This document shows positions 36,251-48,476 of a stretch of 64,000 bases of DNA, piece by piece. Each line of letters opens with the position of its first letter. Position 1 is the first letter of the stretch. A program made the position numbers and the translations under genes. The notes beneath the pieces were generated by a model. It was not told the origin of the DNA and did no database searches. It saw nothing but the letters and a program-made list of their open reading frames with translations. The stretch is from Sindora glabra (taxonomy: Eukaryota; Streptophyta; Magnoliopsida; Fabales; Fabaceae): NCBI GenBank assembly GCA_020226215.1, contig CM035235.1, positions 6,461,151-6,525,150 of the forward strand, in the 5' to 3' direction.

Positions 36251-37579
36251 GGTTCCATTTCTCATAAATAAATGATAAGTTAATTGATAGTTGATAAGTT
36301 ACTAAATATCTGATAAACTATTTGATAGCTAATAAGTTATAACTAATTGCTAATAACTGATAAGTTAACTAAAATATTTTATAAAATTAGCTATTGAACT
36401 AATTCAAATTGTAAAATGATAAAAAAGAATATATTAATATAAATACATATATAATTAAAATAATTTATATTTATTTAAAATTAAATTATATTAATATAAT
36501 TAAAAATTTTAAAATAAAAATATACTTTTTAATATTTAATTAATTATATTTTATAAATTTATATATTTATTTATTTCTATAATTTTAATTTTATTATTTA
36601 TTATAATATTATCATTGCTTAAAATATAATTAATTATATTTCATAAAAATTATTTTAATTTATATTAAAAAAGGTGTGGGTTATAAATTAATAAAAAGAA
36701 TAAGGATAAATTTAAAAATAATTTAAAAAAGTGGTAGCCTATAAATTATAAGCTACTCTAGGTAACTTATTAAATCAAAGTTTATAAGTTATCTAGAGTA
36801 ACTTATAAATTAGTATAAGAAACACCTCTAGAAGTTAGCTTATGGCTCCGTTTTGCGCAAATAACTAATAACTAATAACTTAGCTGATACCTAATAAGTT
36901 ACTTAGTAGCTGATAAGTTAGCTAATAGGTAATAGTTTATAGTTAATAATTGATAGTTGATAAGTTAATTAAAGTGTTTCGTAAAATTAGTTATTGAACT
37001 AATTGAAATTACAAAATGATATAAAAGGACATATTAATAGAAATATATATAATTAAAATAATTTATATTTATTTAAAAATAAAATTATATTAATGTAATT
37101 AAAAAATTTAAAATAAAAGTATAATTTTTAATATTTAATTAATTATATTTTATAAACTTATATATGTATTTACATATATAATTCTATTTTATTATTTATT
37201 ATAAAATTATAATTAATTAAAATATAATTAATTATATTTTTAAAAAATTACTTAAATTTATATTACAGAAGATATGAATTGTAAATTAATAAAAAGAATA
37301 AGGATAAATTTGAAAAAAAATTTAAAAAATAGAAGTTTATAAGTTATAAGATACTCTAGGTAACTTCTAGGTAACTTATTAAATCAGAGTTTATAAGTTA
37401 CCTGTAGTAGCTTATAAATTAGTGTGAGAAATACCTTTAGAGACTAACTTATACTTATAACTTATTGACCAAGTCAATAAGTTATAAGTTAGTTTATTTA
37501 TTGTGAGAAACAAACCCTATAACTTATTGATCAAGTCAATAAGTTATAAGTTAACTTATTTATTATGCGAAATAGAGCC
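36251..37579. repeat. MITE B, nested in A and carrying C
   Basis: It begins GGTTCCATTTCTCATAAATA and ends TTATGCGAAATAGAGCC, with TAA on both sides (36,248-36,250 and 37,580-37,582). Without C it is about 650 bp. It shares inner phrases with A and C, such as GATAAGTTAACTAAA and AATAAGTTATAAGTTA. Confidence 0.8.
36844..37517. repeat. MITE C, innermost
   Basis: It begins GGCTCCGTTTTGCGCAAATA and ends TTGTGAGAAACAAACCC, with TAT on both sides (36,841-36,843 and 37,518-37,520). It is 674 bp. Removing it rejoins AGAAGTTAGCTTAT with AACTTATTGA, which matches the equivalent place in A. Confidence 0.78.
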
Positions 37580-37720
37580 TAAATCAAAGCTTATATTTTT
37601 TAATAAATTAGTGTGAGAAACACCTCTAGAAGTTAGTTTATAATTTATTTAACAGGTCAATAAGTTATAAATTAGTATAAGTTAACTTATTTGTTGCATG
37701 AAATAGAATTTAAATATAAA

Positions 37721-37729
37721 GAGTTTTAA
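37721..37729. repeat. left 9-bp target duplication of the MULE (GAGTTTTAA)
   Basis: It is identical to 48,468-48,476. Nine bases is the usual Mutator target length. The left arm shows a single copy at the equivalent place, reading GAATTTAAA in reverse complement. Confidence 0.9.
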
Positions 37730-37907
37730 GGTGAAAATACCCAAATACCATTTTTTTAGAAACATTTTACCCGTTTACTGTGTTTTCGAAACTAAATACT
37801 AAAATACGCATCAGAATCCTTGAGGGTGCCACATGGTATGGCGTTTTTGGACACAAAGAAGGCTGAAGGCGCCATGTTGATAGACACCTTTATGATCAAA
37901 TTTGTCT

Positions 37908-38045
37908 GGGAGGTGCCTTTCAATATGGCGCCTCCGTTCAAATTTTTTTAAAATTTTTTGGGAGGCGCCTTTCAACATGGTGCCTCCTTATTCAAATTAT
38001 TTTAAATTTTTTGGGAGGCTCCATTTGATCTGGCGCCTCCTTCCC
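37908..38045. repeat. subterminal tandem repeat with GGCGCC, 52-53 bp unit, 3 copies
   Basis: GGGAGG(T/C)GCCTTTCAA-type starts lie at 37,908, 37,960 and 38,013 (the last GGGAGGCTCCATTTGATC). Each is followed by a TGG(C/T)GCCTCC core. The palindrome GGCGCC recurs near both MULE ends (37,878, 37,927, 37,963, 38,032; 47,277, 48,290, 48,324, 48,370) and could be bound by the transposase; that role is inferred. Confidence 0.7.
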
Positions 38046-38270
38046 TATATATTCCTCACTCCCCCCTCCGCAACAGCTATAAAAACCTAACCCTCGAAAC
38101 CTCTCTGCAGCAGCCACTCTTCCCTTTCCTCTTCCCAGCCGTTCCTAGCATTTTTCATATTTTCATTCATAAATCTTCATCCTTTCTTATTTCTGTGCAT
38201 TTCATCCGGCAACATTTGCTTCTTTGGAGTAGATCTGGTCTTCTCTCTTTACTCTTCATTAGTTAGTATT
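38046..38270 (+). promoter_or_regulatory. promoter-like segment and 5'UTR inside the MULE
   Basis: TATATATTCC (38,046) and CTATAAAAACC (38,078) are TATA-like boxes. A pyrimidine-rich leader follows, with CTCTCTGCAGCAGCCACTCT. The segment is much richer in C than the surrounding DNA, typical of a plant 5'UTR. It would drive the transposase gene at 41.2 kb through a long 5' intron. Confidence 0.45.
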
Positions 38271-38780
38271 TTTATAATTTTTATATTTATATAGTGGTAG
38301 GAAATTTTTTATTTTATGTTGATTATTATGATTTGTGATATGAAAAAATGATATGAAATTTAGGAAAAGTTGTAAAAATTTATATGATCTGTGATAGTTT
38401 GTGATTTGTACTGATTAATTTTTTTATAATTTATGTATGTATATTATAATTTTTATTAGTTATTATGAGAATATATTTTATAGTAGGAGAAGATTTGTTA
38501 TTTTATGTTAATTATTATGATTTAGAATTTAGAAAAAATTTGTGCAAATTTATATGATCTGTGATAGTTTGTGATTTTTACTGATTAGTTTTTCTATAAT
38601 TTGTGTATTTATATTATAATTTTTTTTAGTTATTATGAGAATATATTTTACATTGGGGGAAAATTTATTATTTTATGTTGATTATTATGATTAATGCTGT
38701 GAAGTTATGATATAGGATTTAAGAAAAAATTTGAACAAATTTATATAATCTGTGATAGTTTGTAATTTTAAAAGAAGAAC
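38271..38780. repeat. tandem repeats of 170-190 bp in MULE 5' region, 3 copies plus one distant
   Basis: TATATGATCTGTGATAGTTT occurs at 38,381 and 38,551, and in changed form near 38,742. Each copy also contains TTTTATGTTGATTATTATGA. A fourth copy is at 40,380-40,560, with TGTACTGTGATAGATTG. The role is unknown. Confidence 0.75.
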
Positions 38781-41197
38781 AAAAGGGATAAAAAAAAAAG
38801 TGTTTTAGAATAAAATTTACAATCTAGGTAAAAATTATATTTATATATATTTAAAATATAAAATTTTTAAGGATATAGAATATGATAAAAATAAGATTAT
38901 TTTTATTATATGTTCATTATTACGAGGATATATTATCCTATTAATCAATATTTTTATATTAATTTTAGAATATGTCAAAATAAGTAAATATCAATTGAGG
39001 GTATATCAATATTTTTATATTAATTTTAGAGTAATATATGTTAGAATAAGTAAATATCAATTGAGGGTATTTTGTAAAGACTTGATATTTTATGCATTAT
39101 TTCTATTTTTTTTATTTTTTTATTATACATTTTTGTTATTCTTTTTTGTTAACTCATAGTATTTAAACCATATACACCAATATTTTTTAACAGTAAGATA
39201 TATCAATTTTTTGATTATAAATGTATTCTATATAAATTATATAATTTATTTAATTAATTAATCTATTATACAGTTAATTTTTTATTACTTTATACCGTAT
39301 GTATTGTTTATTTCTTATTTACTTTATTGTATTCTATTTATATCTACTCGTATTATCTATGGTTTAAAACACCAACATCATTAATTAACATAAATATAAT
39401 AAGTTATGATTTTTTAGCTTATTATAATATTTTAAATAAATTAAAGCTTTAATATACATTTTATTATTAAAAATAATTAATTTTATATTATATTTTTAAA
39501 TAAAATACTTAGTAATTAAATTAAATTTTATTTATATAGATTTTTTGAAAATTTTGGGGATAATAATTTTTGAATGTTATGTTTTAAATTTAAAATACAT
39601 CAACTAAGACTTCTCCAAAGGTTTGTAGTTCGTACATTATTTTTTCTTAATTTCATCTACTTTGTTTAATTTTTTTCCTTTCTTTTTTCAATCATTCTAT
39701 TAGAAGTTTAAATGCAATATATTGAATAATATAAATATAATATAATTTATTTTTTTGACCAAATTATTTTTAATAATCAAATAAATTATTTAATAAAATT
39801 AATTGATTACATATTTAATTTTTAACACTTATTACTTTACCTTTCACATAACACTTCTCCTTTTTTAATTCATTTTGCTATAATTTTTTTTATTTTGACT
39901 TATATTATTTATGATTTAAATAATAAGATAATTAAATAATATTGAATAATGTAACATATTTAATTTTTATGTAAAAATAATTTTAAAAAATTAATGTTAT
40001 AGGAAGCGTTAATTGAAATAATTAATTATATATTTCAGTTCTAATAAAAGTATTTAAGAATAAAATTTAATAGATAAGGAAAAATTTATTAATATTTACC
40101 TGATAAAAAAATTCAAACACTATATTTAAAATTAAATATACGTCAATAAAATTTTATCTATGCTACTGTTTTTGTTCCTTTTATATATTGTCTTGCAAAG
40201 TATATTTAATTTAGCATGATCTTTGCATAATTTTTTTAATGATATAATAATACGTAATAATTTTTACTTAGAGATTAAAGTTATTAAAATATCTAACAAA
40301 TTTTTCTTTCATGCAAAGGCTTTTTTCTGTTTGCTTTTCCTAATACTTACCGGTTAATATTTTATAAATTTTGTGCTTATATTATAATTTTAATTAGTCA
40401 TCATGAAAATATCTTTTATAGTGGTAGAGAAATATGTTTAGACTATTTGATATAAATAATATGAGTTTTTTATTTTATATTGATTATTATGGTTTATGAT
40501 GTGAAATTATGATGTGTGAAAAATTTGTAGAAATTTATATGTACTGTGATAGATTGTGCTATTAAAAGAAGAAAAAATAAGATAAAGAAAGGTGTCCTAA
40601 AATAGGTTTTAGGATCTAGGTGAAAGTTACATTTAGAGAAATTTGTTATGTGAAATTTTAATATACCATAAGAGAGATAATAAAAAAAATTTCTCTAAAT
40701 GTAACCGTAACCAGAAGCTTGAAAAAATAGGTTGTTGTTATTGAAAATATGAATATTTTTCTATTTAAATGGTAGATATTATGAATGCAAGAATAATAAA
40801 CATGTGTCAAATAAATTATACTATACATAGGTTTATTCAAAAAGTATTAAAATATATATGGAGATACTATAATATATATATTAGACGAAGTCAGTGCATG
40901 TAAAAAAGAATTCATGATTGTAATCATAAAAATATACAAACAGTAATGTGTAAATAATTTTAGTTACTGTTTAGTAATAGGTGTAAAGGGAGAAAATTAT
41001 CGTGAAAATAGAAAATGTAGTGTATTGAAAAAGTTAATCTATTTAATACTGGTTTTAAATACTGGTTCATTCGTTTGTAAGAACAAAAATTGTGATATTA
41101 AATATTGGTTCATTCGTTTGTAAGAACAAAAATTGTATATGATAATCTGTGTCAGTTGTGAGGGTGCAGTAAATATTTTGCAACTAAAAGTAACGAG
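38781..41197. other. AT-rich region between MULE leader and transposase
   Basis: No coding frame. It is likely a long 5' intron of the transposase gene, bounded on the right by an acceptor-like GGTGCAG near 41,163-41,169. It includes the fourth repeat copy at 40,380-40,560 and a direct repeat TGGTTCATTCGTTTGTAAGA at 41,063 and 41,106. Confidence 0.4.
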
Positions 41198-43865
41198 ATG
41201 AAGAAAAGTTTAATTACTTTTATATATTCAAATGGTACAATGATTGAGGGATCGATGGGAGTAATGAACGATGGACCTCCCCCAAAGGCATTGAAGTTGA
41301 AAGAATGCAGCACTATGGATGTTTTGCGCGAGAGAATTCATGCCCGACTGAAGCTTCACCAAGATCAAGCTATGGGAAAAATTATTTATAGGTTTCCACA
41401 GCATCAAACAGAGGCTCAGTACATGGCATACGAATTGGACGACGATGAAGACTTGGCATGTGCGATAGAAGCTACGAACAACATCCGACGATGACAGCAA
41501 TGGAATTGTACGTAGAGGTGATCACATCCGAACTGCACGCTGCTAACCTTAGTTATGATGAAAGAGTTCCAAGAACTGGATCACCCGTAGATCCAACGAC
41601 ATATGTCAGCACTAGTTGTTCGATGGTGTGGGAAGACCCTCCTTACACAGGTGGAATTAAGTTCCACATTTCTGATAGTTATACTCCTGCATTGGACTCA
41701 TCTGTTGTAGGTGTTTTTCTGGTAAATGTACCACATACTTTGATGGGTTCATCAAGTGCCTTGCCGGTCGTACAGGAAGCACCCACCGATCCTGTATTAA
41801 TGGATGCCCACTTAGAGTCTGGTTTTGAAGATGATGAGGTGTCTTGCAATAGCGGTGATGATCATAACACTGATGATGAAGAACGTGCAACTACACATGG
41901 AGACAGTGTACCTACGCGGTGTGCGAGGAGTGGCAATACTGTACAGACATCATGCGCTGTCCCTCAAGCTGCTGTCTTCTCTTACATTGATTGGGATGTC
42001 GTAAGAAATGCTGATGAATTTTCAAAAATAATGAAACCAAGCTATGATTACGGCATGGAGGACTTACAGGTTGGATAAGAGTTTGATTGCAAGGAGGCAT
42101 TAATTGCTGCAACCAAGCATTACCACATCAGACGACACCATAGTTATTGCGTGGAGGAGTCGGATACTAGAAGATTGAGTGTGAAGTGTGATAATTACGG
42201 GGATGAATGCAAATTCTGCCTTAGAGCGACCAATCTGAAGAATTCTAACACTTGGACAATAACTAGATTTTCAGGGCCTCACACATCTGTTAATGCTAGT
42301 TTGACACAGGATCATAAGTCTTTTGACTCCGAGTATATCAGTTCCTTGATATTGGAGTTGGTTAAAGTGAAGCAAGATGTTCCAATCTCGTTGATACAAG
42401 AGAGGGTGGAAGGCATGTATGGGTATAAGATTTCATACAGAAAAGTATGGAAGGCAAAACAAAAGGCAATTGTTAAAGTGTATGATGATTAGGATAAATC
42501 ATACGAAGTGCTCCCCAAATGGTTGGACATCTTAGGCTACTGTGACCAAGCTCTGTTTAAGTTGGAGTCGGGAGAATTTGTCATAGTTGACAACTGTGTT
42601 GATCCGCAAAAACATATTTTCAACCGAGTTTTCTGGGCTTTCAAGCCGTGTATTGCTGCATTTTCATACTGCAAGCAATTCATACAAGTTGATGGAATGC
42701 ATCTGTATGGTAAGTACAGAGGTGTGATACTGATTGCTGCGACTCAGGACAGTAACAAATGTCCTGTTCCTCTTGCCTTTGCCATTGTTGACAAGGAGAA
42801 CTATGAAAACTGGAGTTAGTTTCTAGCATTATTACGGATAAATGTTACGAACCAGCAAGGAATATGCCTGATATCAGACTGACACCGAGCTATAAAAGAT
42901 GTTGTAGCCAACGAAGGCTTAGGATGGTAGCCTCCTCATGCATTTCACCAATACTGTATCAGACATATTGCCAACAATGTTCGCAAGAAGTGCAGGGATG
43001 ACAATGTCAAGAAAGCTATCCTTAAGATTGGTACGCCTTACAGCACAACTTCTTTATTGATCCTTTTCATTTTACAAATTTGTGTATCTGGTAGTTCAAC
43101 CCGGTTAACCTATTTGTCTCCTTCTATTCAGCATATGAGCCCAGTTGGGAAAAGGCCATGGAGAGATTGGAGAACCTTAGCAAAGTCAACGAGGAGATCC
43201 ACAAGAAGTTGATCGCTATTCCAATGGAGAAGTGGATGCTTGCTTATGACGAAGGCAGAAGATATGGTCATATGACGACTAATATAGTAGAGTGCATCAA
43301 TGGAGTCTTCAAAGGATTAATGAAGCTACCAATCACAGGCCTTGTTCAACAAACATACTATAGATGTGTCAAGTACTTTGTGGAAAGGACAAAAGAAGCA
43401 CATGTTGAACTACAACAAGGTCACATATACGCAAGCAGATTCAGACAGGAGCTTGCGACTATCCAGTCATGTGCCTCTTCTTACCACGTTCGTACTTATA
43501 ATAGACAAGGAACTAGGTTTGAAGTGGTGGAGGGCCCTGATATGTCCACGGGATCATGTGGAAAGATCGTCCAGGTGTTATTAGACAAAAGGCAGTGTAA
43601 ATGTGGACAATTTCAAGCATATAGATACCTTTGCGCTCATATTATTACAGCTTGTGCCTCAGTCAACATATCGTGGGAATCATATGTCGACACTGTATAC
43701 AGACTTGACACCGTACTTAACTGCTACAAATCTGAGTGGTGGCCGATTGGGGAATGGTCGCAATGGAATAACCTACCATCATTTCCTGTATTGGTGCCAA
43801 ATTATGGAAGACTGCGTGAAAGGGGACGACCAAAGTTGTCACGAATAAAAAATGAGATGGATTAG
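41198..43865 (+). pseudogene. MULE transposase (MURA-type), pseudogene
   Basis: The ATG at 41,198 starts an N-terminal PB1/DUF-like region; the frame shifts by one near 41,480. One frame then runs to the end, broken by stops at 42,076 (TAA), 42,490, 42,817, 42,883 and 42,927. A MuDR DNA-binding region (FDCKEALIAATKHYHI, then RLSVKCDNYGDECKF) is followed by the DDE core: the first Asp in FIQVDGMHLYG, the second in ICLISD followed by a stop where Arg is usual. A normal intron is seen at 43,031-43,131 (GT...AG), rejoining the frame as AYEPSWEKA. The SWIM zinc finger CKCGQFQAYRYLCAH is intact near the C-terminus. It would cut and insert MULE DNA in the nucleus; this copy is dead. Confidence 0.9.
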
Positions 43866-44080
43866 CCTCAAGAGAGTGGTGTCAAGCAAAAATGCGGTCT
43901 CTATAAGGCGGAAGGTCATAATCGTAAGCGCTGCCCACTGCTACAAGGAGAGGAAGGCACTTCTTCACGTTGACTTTGGTTTTTACTTTTGCAGATGTAT
44001 GTTACGAAGTATGTTAACCAATGTAATAAATGTCACAGTCAGATGATGTTTTTTGTTTGATTGTTGTAAAACTGTAGGCC

Positions 44081-44189
<109 letters not shown>

Positions 44190-44334
44190 CCCCATTTTGC
44201 GTAATGTTAACAAAATACCTAAAAATATCAAGTGCTATATATTCTTATGTGTATCTTTGTAGATAATTTGCACATGTATATTATATTAGTGTATGTTTAG
44301 ATTCCATCCTAATGCAATTCTTGTCATGACAGAT

Positions 44335-46722
44335 GGCATCCACATCCTGACGCGTTGATCCTGGACCACGGGATCCTTCACTGTTGACGGCCCAAGCCGA
44401 ACACATATCCCACTTGGTTTGGGCAGGCCATGTATGGAAATAGTTAAAACTTAATAAAGTTGGTTGAACAGTTTCTGAATTGTTAGACCCCATTACTAGT
44501 AAATTTTTTTTTATTTTGCAGCCTGACCGCGTGCTGAGGATTCGACAAGCTCATCACTACTATCATCAGCAGCCGCCGGAGTTGATTGTCCCCTTCTTAC
44601 GAGAGGTAGGTTTTTACGGTCTGGCGATGTGCGAGTTTGTGCCGATCGACCATCAGTTGATCAGTGCTTTTGTAGAGAGGTGGAGGTTGGAGACACACAC
44701 CTTTCACATGCCGCAGAGGGAGACGATTATTACATTACAGGATGTTGCTTTCCAGCTCGGCCTACCTATTGATGGTCGTGCAGTGACAGGGCCCACTGTG
44801 TGGGGATGGGGAGCCCTGATAGAGGAGTATCTGGGACTGCAGTTACCAGTAGACGAGAATGTCATCAGAGGGGGTGATTGAGGATGAGTTGACTGGAGAG
44901 GCATTTCACTCATCTTCCAGATGATGCGGATGAGGTGACAGTGCAGAGATTCACCCGAGCCTACATTTTGCGTCTCATTAGTGGGACATTATTTCCAGAC
45001 CACTCCGGCACATATGTCCACCTCATGCACTTACCCTTGCTCGGACACTTACATGAGGCTGGAACGTACAGTTGGGGATCTGCTTGCCTTGCCTATCTGT
45101 ACAGAGAGCTTTGCAAGGCTACTGCTTCAGATTACAAGGAGATAGGAGGGTATTGTCTACTACTGCAGCTCTAGGCATGGGATAGATTTTCCACTATCGC
45201 CCCCGCGATTACTATCTCAGACATACTAAGAGGGATGCAGAGATTGGCTCCCTAACCCGCAGGTTAGAAAATTTCTCAACTTGCACTTGTAATTAAGTTA
45301 ACTTTGAAGTTGTTTAACTCAGTTATTGTACTTGGTAGGTGGCACTACCAAAAGACATTCCAGGATAGTTCGACACACAGCCTATCCTATTACAGATACG
45401 TGCTGAACCGTCTTCGACTCGATCAGGTATGTAGGGGATAATGCATATTTTTATTTCAGGACTTTTTCCATTTCATTGTCCCATTTAATTGATAAAATAA
45501 ATGTGTAATTTCAGATTGCCTGGATCCTGTACACTGAGGAGGTCACTGCATCACTGCTTCAGTACTGTTTTGACGGGAATGACATGTGGACAGCAGTGGT
45601 GCCGCTCATTCACTTTCAGATTGTCAAATGGCACCAGCCGGATAGAGTTTTGCGGCAGTTTGGACTACGCCAAGCTATTCCTGAGCCACCGAAGCAGGTG
45701 GTGGAGGTCCATTACCTTCACTTGTCCGGTCGGCATGACGAGGAGTGGCACATCCGCCATCAGCCGTACATTGCACTCTGGGATATCCAGCAAGACTTGT
45801 GCGTTATTACCAAGCCGACCGCACGACTAGTTCTTAGCCCACGGTCTGATTACATGTTATGGTATAGACGGGTTACCAAGCGATGTATTACACCCATTGG
45901 GGGAGCACTAAACCTTGTGGTAATACTTCGTGCTAGTTTTCTATGTTTGATTTTCTTCTCGTGCATTAGTATTGTAACTAACTTTAATGTCAAAAAATTG
46001 CACAGGTAGATGAGATGTCCGCACTACAGGACTTCACTACACCTGATGGGCAGTCTAGGTTCACCTTCGATGCGCTTAGATCGGCGACAGACTCCATACT
46101 TCATGCCATTCAAGAGGTCGATCATGTCATTATTGACTCACATGCAGAGCTAGCACCTCATGCCCATCATATCCCAGACCCTGCAGAGGGTGACCATGAC
46201 CAGCCTCGTGCTCGCCGACGTCGTCGCAGTGCTCCATGGCCTACGTCGCAACCTGATGTTCCGTCCGCTTCGACAGTGCAGCAGACTCCACCATCGACTG
46301 CCCAGGACACCATGATGATGATGCCAGACATTACTGTCTCATCTCATATGTATCCTACTGCACCTGATGATCCTTCATCCTCCATCATGTTCCCGGCTGT
46401 ACTATTTAGTTCGTCATCACCCCAGATGTACCCGTTTACTTTTGGTGTTCCATCCTCATTCTAGGCATTTCCACACATACCAGGAGTTTCATCTTCATTT
46501 CATGCCTTTCCTTCCAGTGATGCTGGTCCATCACAGCAGTATCGCCCTGCATTTGATTTTTATACTCAAGATCAGGGACCAGTACTTGCTGGCATGATGA
46601 TAGATGACTCAGGGCTTGTAGATAGAGGTAGAGGTAGAGGTGGAGGTGGAAGTGGAGGCAAAGTGGGAGCCAGGGGCAGAGGAGCCACAGACACCAGAGA
46701 TATGACTCCCGAGCCTGCGTAG
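44335..46722 (+). pseudogene. plant mobile domain (PMD, MAIN-like) gene carried by the MULE
   Basis: Exon 1 (44,335-44,427) begins MASTS, then TGA, then RVDPGPRDPSLLTAQAEH, the typical PMD start with a nonsense mutation. Exon 2 starts after TTTGCAG at 44,520 and encodes the PMD core: PFLREVGFYGLAMCEFVPID, QDVAFQLGLPIDGRAVTG. A frame change near 44,880 leads to FTRAYILRLISGTLFPD and WGSACLAYLYRELCKA. Later exons (about 45,340-45,426; 45,515-45,920; 46,009-46,722) read SYYRYVLNRLRLDQ and IHFQIVKWHQPDRVLRQFGL. The tail is Pro/Ser-rich, then RGRGRGGGGSGG. An in-frame TAG lies at 46,462. MAIN/MAIL1-type host proteins keep meristems and silence transposons; MULE-borne PMD copies are known in other plants. 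Confidence 0.85.
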
Positions 46723-48467
46723 AGGGTTAGTAGATATGGCCGCCACATTACCGATCCTGGATGTGGGACTGGACATTACTTACGTAGATATTAGCTTTCT
46801 TTTTCATGTTTATTGTATATTTATGCACATCTATCTTACTACTTTATTACCAAACATCAATATTTAGGATGATTTTCATTATTATGACATTTTTATTTTC
46901 TTGCGTAGGTACTAATATCCATTTTAATTATCAATTCTTACAACAAATACACAATCAATTCAATTCTCATATAATGCATTAGATTAAAGCAATTTTTTCT
47001 AATAACATCCTTCTAACTAGAATTTTATTCTCTCCTCTGGTATTTTATTTTCATAACTTTAATGATTATAAATTATTAACAAACATAAACTAATTACAAA
47101 TTTTTTAAAACAGTGTATGTCTATTTCTTTCTAACGATAAAGATTATTTCATGTTTCACATCTCGTTGGGTAAAAGTATCGATTTGCTATATTTTTAGAA
47201 ACTATTTTTTGTTTTACCATTCTTTCAAAATATTTTATCAAAATACGCACTGTGGCGGAGAGATGCTAAACCAAATGGCGCCTCTGAGAGCGGTCCAGCC
47301 ACATTTTCCAAATTTTAAGTTAATAAATAAATAATAGAAAATAATATACTTTAAAATAATTAGAATATTTAGTTTTTTTCTAAAAATAATGATAATGACA
47401 TCTTCCAAATTTAATAACTAACATTATTAATTTTTTATTTTCGTAATTGTTATAATTATCTATTCTCTTATTTATTTACCATGTTAAAATACATAAACAA
47501 TATTAAAATAAATTAATAAATTTTATTTTCATAATTTGAAATATATAATTATTTTTTAATTTAATTTTTTATCATTATTTGTTTTAATATTATTAGTGAA
47601 GAAAGGAATAAATAGTTGTAATAAATATAAAAAAATTAATAATATTAATTATAATATTTGAAGGATAAATAACCATCATCCTTGCAAATGACATTAAATA
47701 TTATGTTTATTCAATACGTTATGAGTTGAGTCCACCAAATATATTATTGGAATAAATATAAAAAAAAGAAATATATCTATTTCATTATATTTTTTTTATT
47801 TTTAACAATCTTCAACTTCGTATATAAAGAATATTATTGAATAATTCAATAAATTTGCTTATGTGTAATAACATATTAAATAATTACTTGTAATAATATA
47901 ATTCCGAATGGTGGGAGTTTATAACTCCGAAAAATGATAAATATTAAGTGTCATTGGATCAAATTTTGAGAGACATTAATATAAATTATGTAATTTTTCT
48001 TTATTGATCCTATATTTTATTTTAATATTATTCAATTATTTATTACTTTTATTAAATATATTATTACATTAACTACTTTCTTATTTAATTCCTATAATAA
48101 ATTTATGTATTAAATATCAAAATGGAGTTAACATATTTTTTATGACATCAAAAATAATTATGAAATAAGTAATTTATTTTTAAAAATTTATTTTGAATTA
48201 CAATCACATATTATTTATTTTTAAAATTTTTATTTTGAAATGGTATCAAAATTAAAAAAAAATAGCAAGGTGAAAGCGCCACTTTGAAAGGCGCCCTCAA
48301 GGCACCAAAGGCGCTACCTTGGATGGCGCCTCCGCCATGGTACTCGCGACCGTGAACGCTATTCAATTTGGCGCCTCTCCCCTTCATGCGTATTTTGATA
48401 ATATGTTTCCGAAGAACGGTAAAACGGAAATAAGTTTACGAAAAAATATTAATATGATATTTTTGCC
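46723..48467. other. MULE right subterminal region
   Basis: AT-rich. It contains a third terminus-like segment at 47,168-47,300 in the same orientation as the left end, and GGCGCC-bearing segments at 47,277 and 48,285-48,385. No gene. Confidence 0.6.
47168..47300 (+). repeat. internal copy of the MULE terminal segment
   Basis: GGGTAAAAGTATC, then ATTTTTAGAAACTATTTTT, then ATCAAAATACGCAC and AATGGCGCCTCTG follow the same order as the left end (37,730-37,880). Together with the true right end (48,467) it could bound a 1.3-kb non-autonomous derivative. No GAGTTTTAA lies beside it. Confidence 0.65.
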
Positions 48468-48476
48468 GAGTTTTAA
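48468..48476. repeat. right 9-bp target duplication of the MULE (GAGTTTTAA)
   Basis: It is identical to 37,721-37,729. Sequence beyond it (AAAGGTAAAATCC onward) resumes the match to the left arm of the inverted duplication. Confidence 0.9.

Larger units (their letters stand above)
35910..37710. repeat. MITE A, carrying nested MITE B
   Basis: It begins AGCTCCATTTCACGTAAGTA and ends TTGCATGAAATAGAATT, flanked by TAA on both sides (35,907-35,909 and 37,711-37,713). The left arm of the inverted duplication shows the unoccupied site as AATATCAAATATAAAG (reverse complement of about 10,565-10,580). Without B it is about 470 bp. Three-base TAA target and short imperfect terminal repeats suggest a PIF/Harbinger (Tourist-like) MITE. 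Confidence 0.8.

Noticed and set aside
38271..38780. CRISPR-like or satellite array
   Set aside because: Three to four diverged 170-190 bp units with no spacer logic; a local tandem duplication in a plant element.
41228..42112. Minus-strand frames within the MULE transposase
   Set aside because: The plus strand has clear MuDR and DDE phrases over the same bases.
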